From assembly GCA_027083015.1 (NCBI GenBank), contig JALWQS010000163.1, forward strand, positions 1-10,152: a DNA stretch of 10,152 nucleotides. The letters run 5' to 3'. Origin of the DNA: Candidatus Woesearchaeota archaeon. Lineage in GTDB: Archaea; Nanobdellota; Nanobdellia; Woesearchaeales; UBA11576. The notes beneath the pieces are model-generated. The model was not told the origin of the DNA. It saw only the letters and a list, made by a program, of their open reading frames with translations, and did no database searches. Position 1 is the stretch's first letter, and each line of letters starts with the position of its first letter. Below, one piece after another: positions 1 to 6,841 of this stretch. Position numbers and translations under genes: made by a program.

Positions 1-1
1 G

Positions 2-259
2 TTCAGATGCGTAGCATGCAATGAAAAATACAGAAGACCGCCACTAAGCGGAAAATGCGAAAAATGCGGAGGAAAGATCATCTTTACAATATCAGAAGGA
101 AGCATAGTAAAATACCTGGAACCAAGCCTAAGCTTAGCAGAAAAATATGATCTACCAAACTATCTAAAACAAACACTGGAACTGACAAAAAGAAGAATAG
201 AAGGAGTCTTCGGAAGAGAAAAAGAAAAACAACTAGGATTAGGAGCATGGTTCTCATAA
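2..259 (+). CDS. polC: DNA polymerase D large subunit DP2, C-terminal end (partial)
   Basis: The last 85 codons of a gene that enters from the left edge. DP2 is the catalytic subunit of the archaeal replicative polymerase PolD, a family of roughly 1100-1200 residues, so over 90% of the gene lies outside the window. Visible: a zinc ribbon with Cys pairs FRCVAC and KCEKCGGK (C-x2-C-x13-C-x2-C), then the family-typical stretches SEGSIVKYLEPS, LAEKYDLPNYLKQTLEL and RRIEGVFGREKEKQ. The protein ends QLGLGAWFS; QLGLGAWF fits the PCNA-binding PIP box (Q-x2-hydrophobic-x2-aromatic-aromatic). Recognition rests on recalled family sequence, and these motifs are distinctive. The stop TAA is at 257-259. 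The next gene is convergent, 49 bp away. Codons are A-rich (AGA, ATA, GGA), like the other + strand genes here. Confidence 0.93.
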   Translation, partial: FRCVACNEKYRRPPLSGKCEKCGGKIIFTISEGSIVKYLEPSLSLAEKYDLPNYLKQTLELTKRRIEGVFGREKEKQLGLGAWFS

Positions 260-285
260 AAACAAATTGTTCAGATCATCTTAAG

Positions 286-291
286 AAAAAA
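286..291 (-). terminator. Candidate T6 terminator of the aIF2-beta gene
   Basis: The 49-bp spacer between the convergent stops contains a run of six A on the + strand, read as T6 flanked by further pyrimidines (CTTTTTTCTT) on the minus strand, about 18 bp after the aIF2-beta stop codon. Archaeal intrinsic termination commonly uses such T tracts without a hairpin, and I see no convincing stem here. No comparable T run follows the polymerase gene on the + strand. Confidence 0.4.
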
Positions 292-308
292 GTTATGAAA
301 TCAGCAGT

Positions 309-728
309 TCAAGACAAACTAGCTTTCATAGACTTAACAGGGTGCTTAGCACCACAAGCCTGACAACGCATATAAGTAACATCACCCTCCTTGATGATCT
401 TAGTATCAGGCTTACCACACTCAGGGCATAAGACAAACTCAGTAGCATACTTACGAATCTTCTCATTAATCCTAGAAGCAGGAACCTTAGCACCAAGAAT
501 AAGATTATTACCGCGCAAAGTCCCGGGAGTAGCAAGCTCTTTAAGGATATATTTCAAAAGATGCTCAGGGCTACGACCAAGAGTATTAGCGATAACCAAA
601 AAATTACTTATAATGGTCTTATTACCCTGAATATGACCTGTAACCTTAGGAATCTCAAAACGTTCAGACTCAAAAACCGATTCAGGCATCTCATCACGAG
701 CCTTCTTAAGCATCTTTTCATAATCCAT
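309..728 (-). CDS. eif2b: Translation initiation factor aIF2 subunit beta
   Basis: Beta subunit of heterotrimeric aIF2, which delivers initiator Met-tRNA to the small ribosomal subunit. The 139-residue product matches the usual archaeal length of about 135-145. Visible landmarks: N-terminal MDYEKMLKKARDEMPE helix (the gamma-contacting part in this family), the central alpha-beta domain with FEIPKVTGHIQGNKTII and RSPEHLLKYILKELATPGT, and a C-terminal zinc ribbon with C101-x2-C104 and C122-x2-C125 (CPECGKPDTKII, CQACGAK). An in-frame ATG eight codons upstream (752-750) is rejected because it overlaps the TATA box at 752-759 and adds MFYLSFGF, which is not family-like. The chosen ATG lies about 27 bp from that box, as expected for a leaderless mRNA. 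Codons end mainly in T or G (CGT, ATT, GGT), unlike the + strand neighbours. Confidence 0.95.
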   Translation of the reverse strand: MDYEKMLKKARDEMPESVFESERFEIPKVTGHIQGNKTIISNFLVIANTLGRSPEHLLKYILKELATPGTLRGNNLILGAKVPASRINEKIRKYATEFVLCPECGKPDTKIIKEGDVTYMRCQACGAKHPVKSMKASLS

Positions 729-751
729 AAAACCAAAGGACAAATAAAACA

Positions 752-759
752 TATATAAA
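752..759 (-). promoter_or_regulatory. TATA box of the aIF2-beta gene
   Basis: Read on the minus strand the sequence is TTTATATA, preceded by GGTTAAG as a possible BRE. Its centre is about 27 bp upstream of the ATG at 728, the distance at which archaeal transcription starts, so transcript and protein start probably coincide. There is no Shine-Dalgarno-like motif between the box and the ATG. Confidence 0.75.
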
Positions 760-807
760 CTTAACCAAAATTACAACATAAGCGAGGAAAGAGACAACTT
801 AGAAAGA

Positions 808-815
808 TTTATATA
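808..815 (+). promoter_or_regulatory. TATA box of the SpoIIM-family gene
   Basis: TTTATATA preceded by the purine-rich AGAAAGA (BRE-like). Its centre is about 26-27 bp before the ATG at 838, so the mRNA is probably leaderless. It is divergent from the aIF2-beta TATA box 48 bp away; the two promoters share the 109-bp intergenic region 729-837, in which I see no clear operator palindrome. Confidence 0.75.
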
Positions 816-837
816 CCTTTAAAAGCCAATTTTTATC

Positions 838-1689
838 ATGGTTTTCGAATCACTAATCAAACCCATAAAAGCCATAACCAAACCCTGGGAACTCTTCTTT
901 TACGGAATGATGGTAACCACTGCAGGAATATTTTTAGGCTACTGGGTATTCAGAGATAAAGCAGACCTAGTAATGATATTTCTAACAGTATTTGCATGTA
1001 TACCATTAATGTTTCATGCATTAAGGCATGAAGAACAACTAGATCTAGAAATAGACAATGAAAACAGACTACTAAAAAAACACTCAAGAGTACTAATGTT
1101 CTACATATTCATGTTCACAGGAATGACAGTAGCATACGTCCTTTGGTATGTATTATTACCAAGTTCAATGACACAAGTAATATTCAAACAACAACTGATA
1201 ACAATAGCACAGATAAACGCACCAACAGTAGTAGGAAATGCAACATCAGGAGCAATATTCAACAAAATATTCCTGAACAATGCCAAAGTACTGATATTCT
1301 GCATACTATTCTCCTTCTTCTATGGAGCAGGAGCAATATTTATATTAGCATGGAATGCATCAGTAGTAGCAGCAGCAATAGGAAACCTCATAAAACTAAG
1401 CATGGCAAAATATGTCGCTTTGTCAGGAATACCAAAAATAGTAGCAGTATTGCAGGCAGCAACATTCTCTTTCTCAAGATACTTCTTTCACGGACTGCCA
1501 GAGATGATCGCTTATATGATAGCAGGATTAGCAGGAGGCATAATAAGCGTTGCAGTTATCAACAAAGACTTTGAATCAGACAAGTTCAGCAAGATACTAT
1601 TAGATGCATCTACAATGTTACTGGTCGCATTAGGGGTGCTTTTTGTAGCCGCAGCAGTAGAAACATGGGTTACGCCCGCCTTATTCTAA
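838..1689 (+). CDS. SpoIIM-family multi-pass membrane protein (COG1300)
   Basis: A 283-residue integral membrane protein. Hydrophobic segments lie at about residues 18-37, 43-61, 84-106, 149-175, 217-237 and 258-276. SpoIIM-like features are the FGAGAIFILAWNAS-type stretch (here YGAGAIFILAWNAS, about 162-175), following an Asn-containing loop (IFLNNAKVL), and FHGLPEMIAYMIAGLAGG (about 217-234), which resembles the HG-x-x-E motif of the family. In bacterial spore-formers SpoIIM belongs to the engulfment complex; archaea carry homologues of unknown role and nothing here implies sporulation. It has its own promoter and is the first of five + strand envelope genes, ending 42 bp before the next start. 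A membrane-scaffold or export role for its neighbours is my inference. Family call fairly sure, function unknown. Confidence 0.8.
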   Translation: MVFESLIKPIKAITKPWELFFYGMMVTTAGIFLGYWVFRDKADLVMIFLTVFACIPLMFHALRHEEQLDLEIDNENRLLKKHSRVLMFYIFMFTGMTVAYVLWYVLLPSSMTQVIFKQQLITIAQINAPTVVGNATSGAIFNKIFLNNAKVLIFCILFSFFYGAGAIFILAWNASVVAAAIGNLIKLSMAKYVALSGIPKIVAVLQAATFSFSRYFFHGLPEMIAYMIAGLAGGIISVAVINKDFESDKFSKILLDASTMLLVALGVLFVAAAVETWVTPALF

Positions 1690-1697
1690 CATAAACA

Positions 1698-1705
1698 TTT
1701 ATAAA
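1698..1705 (+). promoter_or_regulatory. TATA box upstream of the 1206-residue protein gene
   Basis: TTTATAAA within the palindromic ATTTATAAAT, in the 42-bp gap after the SpoIIM-family stop. Its centre is about 30 bp before the ATG at 1732, which would give a leader of zero to about five bases. No Shine-Dalgarno motif is visible before that ATG. Confidence 0.6.
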
Positions 1706-1731
1706 TCCAAAAGCCTTAAACCAGCCAAAAG

Positions 1732-4700
1732 ATGTTAAAAAGAGGCCGCCAGTCTATAGGAGTATTTCTTATCTATCTAATAGTGATTACCATACTATAC
1801 ACTCCTATAGTCATGGGACAATTCTTCGCAGATGTACACGGAACAGACAATGTGCCAGGATTTAGAAGAATCTCACAAGACCTGACAATAATAAACATAA
1901 CAGCGAAATCAGATGTAACACCAGGAGAACTGTCATCAAGCAGATTCGTAAGACTAGACAACCCAGCAACAAGGTTTGAATGCAAATACAACAATGTAAG
2001 CCTATATACAGAATGCGAAGCATCATTTCCAGAAGAAAAAGAACCAGGAGAAGCAACCTATGAAGTACAACTTTTCAATCCAGACATGACAACACCAACA
2101 TTCAGCAAGAGGATCGTAAAACTATACTTTGATGGATCAGCACCAGACATACCATACTTTAACGTGGGAGTAAGAGACGGAAAGGTAAAAGCACAATATC
2201 AAGTGACAGACAGCTTATGCCCGACATGCCCGCAAAACACCTGTTCAGGAATAAAAAAGGTACAGATACTATCAAATATGGAAGTTGTCGGAGAGCAAGA
2301 ATTCAACACAGAAAAATGCGCCGTACAGAACGAAACAGAAATATCAAACCCCATAGTTGGTCAGGCAGCATCAAAAAAACTATGCATAAGAGCCTATGAT
2401 CGTTTAGGACAGATGAACGAAAGATGCGACAATTTTATACTGGACTTCTCACCACCAGAACTCATAAACGCATCACTATGGACACCAACAGGAAAACTGG
2501 AATACTACAACGGAAAACCGATAGGAAATGCGCATCTAGAACTATACTTCAAAGAAGAAACAGTAATCAACACCTCCTCTATGGTAGCAGACCTATCAGG
2601 ACTAAATTCAAGAGAAGAATTCAAAGACGTATACCAAAAGATAACGCCAACAGATAATGTAGCGATGGCAAGGTTCCAACCAGGATGCACAAACGGAAGC
2701 AAAGGAATATGGAAATGCACAATAAATAACCTGCTGATATACCTACCTCCCGGAAATGATCATCCAGTAATCAAGTTCGAGATAGAAGACACATCAAAAG
2801 GAAAATTCAGTCAAGAAATAACATTACCCGTGATTTTTGATGCTTCACCACCAATAATAAAAGCGATAAGAACAAACCTGGCGGATCCGTTCGGAAGGTA
2901 CTGGATAAGCCCCAACACAAACAACACGATATATGTAGATATCGATGAGACCGGAGCAGGGATGAACAAAAGAAACCTGTATCTGGACTTCTCAGCACTA
3001 GGAAATCAACCGCAATTCCAAGGACAAGAACAAAACATAAAGGTATTAAAAGCCAACAACTGCACAGAAGGCTGGACATGCACGTACGGGAACATAGAAG
3101 TCAACAAAGAAGAAACAAATATACCGACAGGGGATGTAGTAAGGATAAATGTCATGCCAGAAAGCACCGACGATTCAGGAAACCCGGTGACAGGACTACG
3201 CTACGGAACATTCTACTATGATGATCAAGCACCGCAGATAATAAGCTACAGCAAACCAAAAGTCTGCCCAGTATTTGGAGATACAGTCAATATAGAACTC
3301 AATGTTACAGAACCATTATCAGGAGGAGTGAAAGTAACCTTTGATGCAAGTGAAGCAAGCACAAGAGCATACCCGCAAGAAGGAACATGCGAACAGAACG
3401 AAGACAAGACATGGACCTGCAAGATACAATTTGACCAATTAATAACAATAGCCGCAGACACCAACATAAACATAACACTGACAGATCTGGCAGGGAACTC
3501 CAACACAACAACAATACCATTGACGGTCTGCCAATCTAACGAAGGAATACCACCAAACCTGATATCATGCGATGACGAACCAGAATCACTAATGCCAGAA
3601 AAAATAGACAGAAAAATAGCAACACAAATAGCAGAACCGCTATTCATAAAACCAAAATGCAGAACTGCAGGTCCGGACACAGAAGTACAAGATGTAACAC
3701 TAACAGGATGCAGCCTGGTAGAAGGAGGAACAGTAAGCGACGCATACATATTCGATGACACAGACATGCTAAACCCTACAATAGGAACATCAGTAGCATT
3801 AGACCAATCATGGTTAGGAGGGGAAGAAAACTCAACAGACGAAAGCGACCTTCAAGACAAAGCAACAATCACGTGCAACCTTGAATACAGAGTAAAATCA
3901 GGAAAGACACTATACAAAAAACCAGAAAACGAAACAATAACCTATGATCTAGATCTGGAGAACCTGCCATTAGGGTATATAGATGATGCGGTGGGTGATG
4001 AGCTTGATGATCTGAAAGGCGAGATAAAAGATATACAAGAAGATATAGATCAGATGAAAAAAGCAAACTGGTTCTTTGGAATCATATGCACGATAGCAAC
4101 AATGGCAGTAGTGATCATGCAAGCACTGATAATACTAAAAGAAGCAGTATGGGTAGCAGCACTGATAATAAATTGGGAAGGAAAAGCAGGAGATAAAATG
4201 TTCCATCCCATAGGATGTAAATTAGTAGGTTATCTGATGTACATAATAACATTCTATATATGGAACCCGCCAGGGTATTATGTCACGATGCCAACACCCG
4301 GAACAATATTCAGGTTCGTATGCAGCTTCTATACCTGTAAACTAGCAGACTCAAAAAAGTTCATAAAGATATTCCCTATGTTCTCAACCACGAAAGGAGC
4401 AACGTCAGGAACTTACACTTACGCATGGGCAGGAGACAAACCAGACTATGACTGGAAATACGAAGGAAAAACAGAGATAGGAATAGACAAAGAAGGAAAC
4501 CTGAACATAAACAAAGACGAAAAAACAGGAATATCAAAGGATCACTCAACATTCTATCCAGAATCAGAATACAAAAAACACATAGGAAAATCAGCAAAAA
4601 AAGGTTTGAATTACAGATCACCATACTTATCAGAGATACCGGTAGCAGATATGTTCTCAGGATATCACTTTGATCCCTGGAGAAGCATGAACACCGCATG

Positions 4701-5352
4701 GGCAACACTATGCGTGCCTATGATGATATACAATACAGAAAAACTAAAGCAGATAACATGCATGAAATACCGATGCGTAGAAGACAGAGCAAAAGCAGGA
4801 TTTGATACAGACGTGTGCGATTACCAATACACAGTAAGAAAATGTCTCTATTATGACGGAGCAGCGTATGAACTTATAGGTCAGAATGCACAAAAGCAAA
4901 TTCTATGGAAGGCAATAATATCCGCATTTATGGCGGACTTACAAGTAGCTCTTGTAGCTTGGGGAACAAAAGCCACTTGCAGGGCCATATATGGAGAACC
5001 AAAAGCAGTTAAGCGCCACAAAGCAATGGGTTATGTAGCAGGTGCAATGCTACTTCTATTACTGCCCGCAGCAGGAATATTCATGTTTAGACACCCTGTT
5101 TATGAGAAAGTACAAGCAGCACCTTTCTTTGATGGACCAATGGACATAGGTAGCGGAACAGCTAAAAACATGGGTTGTGGTGAAGGAGGAAGCGTATACG
5201 GCACGTGGTCAGCAGGAATAGGTTGTGATGTGATGATGGCAGTACTATTCGGAATGGACCTTGGAGAATGGGCATTATGGAAATCATCATGGGATTTCAA
5301 GAAATACTTCAAAAAACTAGAAGGAAAAGACTACTGCGAGGGAATAGAATGA
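1732..5352 (+). CDS. Large Ig-domain surface protein with C-terminal membrane segments
   Basis: A 1206-residue envelope protein; I do not recognise a named family. Residues 10-28 are an N-terminal hydrophobic anchor or signal (VFLIYLIVITILY). About 30-745 should be extracellular: at least a dozen N-x-S/T sequons, many cysteines, and Ig-like beta-sandwich units whose starts carry a D-x-S/Q-A/P-P motif at about 134, 239, 370 and 497, ending with the typical NITLTDLAGNSNT strand. Three units contain a cysteine hairpin (C319/C329, C444/C450, C553/C563) with Trp two residues before the second Cys. Residues 753-777 form an acidic coiled coil (DELDDLKGEIKDIQEDIDQM) directly before membrane segments at about 780-802 and 826-848. 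A cysteine-rich module follows (C994, C1010, C1015, C1029, C1038), then another membrane segment at about 1097-1119. The next gene overlaps its stop, so the two products are probably made together. Role in adhesion or a surface complex is inferred. Confidence 0.85.
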   Translation: MLKRGRQSIGVFLIYLIVITILYTPIVMGQFFADVHGTDNVPGFRRISQDLTIINITAKSDVTPGELSSSRFVRLDNPATRFECKYNNVSLYTECEASFPEEKEPGEATYEVQLFNPDMTTPTFSKRIVKLYFDGSAPDIPYFNVGVRDGKVKAQYQVTDSLCPTCPQNTCSGIKKVQILSNMEVVGEQEFNTEKCAVQNETEISNPIVGQAASKKLCIRAYDRLGQMNERCDNFILDFSPPELINASLWTPTGKLEYYNGKPIGNAHLELYFKEETVINTSSMVADLSGLNSREEFKDVYQKITPTDNVAMARFQPGCTNGSKGIWKCTINNLLIYLPPGNDHPVIKFEIEDTSKGKFSQEITLPVIFDASPPIIKAIRTNLADPFGRYWISPNTNNTIYVDIDETGAGMNKRNLYLDFSALGNQPQFQGQEQNIKVLKANNCTEGWTCTYGNIEVNKEETNIPTGDVVRINVMPESTDDSGNPVTGLRYGTFYYDDQAPQIISYSKPKVCPVFGDTVNIELNVTEPLSGGVKVTFDASEASTRAYPQEGTCEQNEDKTWTCKIQFDQLITIAADTNINITLTDLAGNSNTTTIPLTVCQSNEGIPPNLISCDDEPESLMPEKIDRKIATQIAEPLFIKPKCRTAGPDTEVQDVTLTGCSLVEGGTVSDAYIFDDTDMLNPTIGTSVALDQSWLGGEENSTDESDLQDKATITCNLEYRVKSGKTLYKKPENETITYDLDLENLPLGYIDDAVGDELDDLKGEIKDIQEDIDQMKKANWFFGIICTIATMAVVIMQALIILKEAVWVAALIINWEGKAGDKMFHPIGCKLVGYLMYIITFYIWNPPGYYVTMPTPGTIFRFVCSFYTCKLADSKKFIKIFPMFSTTKGATSGTYTYAWAGDKPDYDWKYEGKTEIGIDKEGNLNINKDEKTGISKDHSTFYPESEYKKHIGKSAKKGLNYRSPYLSEIPVADMFSGYHFDPWRSMNTAWATLCVPMMIYNTEKLKQITCMKYRCVEDRAKAGFDTDVCDYQYTVRKCLYYDGAAYELIGQNAQKQILWKAIISAFMADLQVALVAWGTKATCRAIYGEPKAVKRHKAMGYVAGAMLLLLLPAAGIFMFRHPVYEKVQAAPFFDGPMDIGSGTAKNMGCGEGGSVYGTWSAGIGCDVMMAVLFGMDLGEWALWKSSWDFKKYFKKLEGKDYCEGIE
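5338..5342 (+). promoter_or_regulatory. Shine-Dalgarno site for the 186-residue protein
   Basis: GAGGG six bases before the ATG at 5349, inside the 3' end of the upstream reading frame. It supports the overlapping ATGA start over an in-frame ATG at 5268, and contrasts with the probably leaderless first genes: the internal gene uses ribosome binding, the promoter-proximal ones do not. Confidence 0.65.
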
Positions 5353-5909
5353 GCAGAAGAAACAAGACAAAAGGAAACAAAATAACAGGCGAACTAAAAC
5401 TATTCACAACAGCAACATTAGCACTGATACTATCATTAATAGCAATACAGGCAACACTAAGTGAAGACGACAATACGATGGACTTCCTAGATTTAGGATG
5501 GTATGATGTAGAACCCTGGGAGATACAGGTCTGTTCAACAATACCATTCTCAGAAGCAAAAACCTTAGGAAGCGGAGCAGAACCGGGAGAAGCAGTAGAT
5601 CTGGAACTATTTTCAGGAGAAACAATAATAACACTACAAGCAGAAGCAACAGGACAACCAGACAACAGCACGACACTACAGCTAAGCTGGTACGTACAAC
5701 CACTGACAACAACAGTCAATTATGAACTAAAACTAAAATATGAATCATCAGCAATACCTGATGAGGTCATAGAATCATCATCAGCAACAGTGGCAAGCGG
5801 ATATACAGGATACAAAGTACTGACATTACCGCCAGAAAAACAACCGAAAGAAGCAACACTAAAGATACAGGAAGGAAACCTGGAACTTACCGTACCGGTA
5901 GTAAAATAA
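5349..5909 (+). CDS. Membrane-anchored secreted beta-rich protein, unrecognised
   Basis: A 186-residue protein of no family I recognise. It begins with a basic segment (MSRRNKTKGNKITGELK), has one hydrophobic segment at about 18-37 (LFTTATLALILSLIAIQATL) acting as signal anchor or signal peptide, then an acidic exterior domain. Residues 80-186 look like one beta-sandwich: alternating strands such as TIITLQAEATG, TLQLSWYVQPL, NYELKLKYE and YKVLTLPP. There is one cysteine (C62), so no internal disulfide. The start is the ATG overlapping the previous TGA (ATGA) with GAGGG six bases upstream; an in-frame ATG at 5268 would add 27 residues lying within the upstream gene and is less likely. Translational coupling suggests a stoichiometric partner of the 1206-residue protein. 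Confidence 0.8.
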   Translation: MSRRNKTKGNKITGELKLFTTATLALILSLIAIQATLSEDDNTMDFLDLGWYDVEPWEIQVCSTIPFSEAKTLGSGAEPGEAVDLELFSGETIITLQAEATGQPDNSTTLQLSWYVQPLTTTVNYELKLKYESSAIPDEVIESSSATVASGYTGYKVLTLPPEKQPKEATLKIQEGNLELTVPVVK

Positions 5910-5917
5910 GAACTTAA

Positions 5918-5928
5918 GATAATATATA
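5918..5928 (+). promoter_or_regulatory. Possible TATA element before the six-helix membrane protein
   Basis: The 44-bp gap holds GATAATATATATC, an AT-rich TATA-like element centred about 30 bp before the ATG at 5954. No Shine-Dalgarno motif precedes that ATG; the stretch between is purine- and A-rich. It could start a second transcript covering the last two + strand genes, although read-through from upstream is equally possible. Confidence 0.4.
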
Positions 5929-5953
5929 TCAAGAAACAAGAAAACAAGAAAAG

Positions 5954-6829
5954 ATGAAACACGAAAAAAAAGAGGAGAAAAAAGAGAAAAAGGTAGAAAC
6001 TAAGGCAACAAAAAAAGAAAAGACAGGTTATCTGCAACCACTAAAAAAACTTTGGAGCAAAAACACCCTGCTTTTCATGATAATAGACTTAGGAATAGTA
6101 TTCTTTGCAGCGATAAGTCTGATAGTGGCGATACTAATATTTAAGCAAGGATACTTCAGCTTTGTAAAAACCGCGCCTGTATTCGGAGAACTAATGAGGA
6201 TAGCACAAGCAAGCGCATCAGGAGCAGCAGGGATGGAACCCACATTATTAGGAGGGGAACTATCGCTGGTAAAAGGGGAAACATTCAAATTCTTAGGCTA
6301 CACAATAGCAGCATTCTTAGCATTCACCATATTATTTGGAGCAGGAGCAGGAGCAGGAAACGCATACATCTGGAGCAGGATAAGAAAAACAAAGATGACA
6401 ATAAAATTATGGCTCAACAACTTCTACATGACAATGATAATGATAATATTCTGGATCATAATATACTTCCTGACGATCTACCTGATAAGATCAGCCTATA
6501 TCGTATTCTTAATAGTAGCTTACATATTTCTGGTATTCCTAAGCTTCCAAGTAGCATACTCCTACACAGAAGAAAAATTCTGGAAATCACTAAAAGACGC
6601 TTTTACAAAACCATTCAAGAAGATACACATCTACGCAGCGATAATGATCCTCACAACAATCGCTTACGCCATAACATCAAACCTCCTCTTCGCAATATCC
6701 TATTTTCCTTTCCCAAAAAACATCGGCCAAGCACTATCCCCATTAGCCATGATAACAGCCTACCTATTATACATAACAACAAACAGGTACTATGACCAGC
6801 ACGTAATAGACAATACAACCCAAAAATAA
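5954..6829 (+). CDS. Six-helix integral membrane protein with charged N-terminal tail
   Basis: A 291-residue membrane protein of no family I can name. Residues 1-24 are almost only Lys and Glu with some Thr (KHEKKEEKKEKKVETK), probably a disordered cytoplasmic tail. Hydrophobic segments follow at about 38-63, 113-135, 156-178, 180-203, 224-243 and 259-275. The second segment ends in a Gly/Ala run (FGAGAGAGNAYIW, 128-140) of the kind used for tight helix packing. The loop of about 64-112 between helices 1 and 2 would be the main exterior part. The protein contains no cysteine, unlike its large neighbours. It lies 44 bp after the 186-residue protein gene and 12 bp before the 772-residue one, so it is very likely co-transcribed with the latter. 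Channel, scaffold or insertion factor are all possible; none is supported specifically. Confidence 0.8.
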   Translation: MKHEKKEEKKEKKVETKATKKEKTGYLQPLKKLWSKNTLLFMIIDLGIVFFAAISLIVAILIFKQGYFSFVKTAPVFGELMRIAQASASGAAGMEPTLLGGELSLVKGETFKFLGYTIAAFLAFTILFGAGAGAGNAYIWSRIRKTKMTIKLWLNNFYMTMIMIIFWIIIYFLTIYLIRSAYIVFLIVAYIFLVFLSFQVAYSYTEEKFWKSLKDAFTKPFKKIHIYAAIMILTTIAYAITSNLLFAISYFPFPKNIGQALSPLAMITAYLLYITTNRYYDQHVIDNTTQK

Positions 6830-6841
6830 ATCCTGACGAGA

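Noticed and set aside
729..752. Longer aIF2-beta form starting MFYLSFGF
   Set aside because: Its ATG overlaps the TATA box, it adds residues unlike the family, and the ATG at 728 is at the correct distance for a leaderless start.
838..1689. True sporulation function for the SpoIIM homologue
   Set aside because: The family is broad in archaea and no other sporulation gene or bacterial context is present; only the membrane-protein family name is warranted.
2218..2244. Zinc-finger reading of CPTCPQNTC in the 1206-residue protein
   Set aside because: It lies in the part predicted to be extracellular with many sequons and other cysteines, where disulfides are more likely than zinc; the fourth ligand is not apparent.
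3246..3767. 173-codon open frame antisense to the Ig-domain gene, with others such as 7884-8291 and 5309-5719
   Set aside because: They are rich in Leu, Ser and Val because they mirror A-rich sense codons; none has domain character, and the sense frames are clearly real.
5268..5348. Longer N-terminus for the 186-residue protein
   Set aside because: The extra 27 codons lie in another frame of the 1206-residue gene; the ATGA overlap with GAGGG upstream is a better start and places the hydrophobic segment near the N-terminus.
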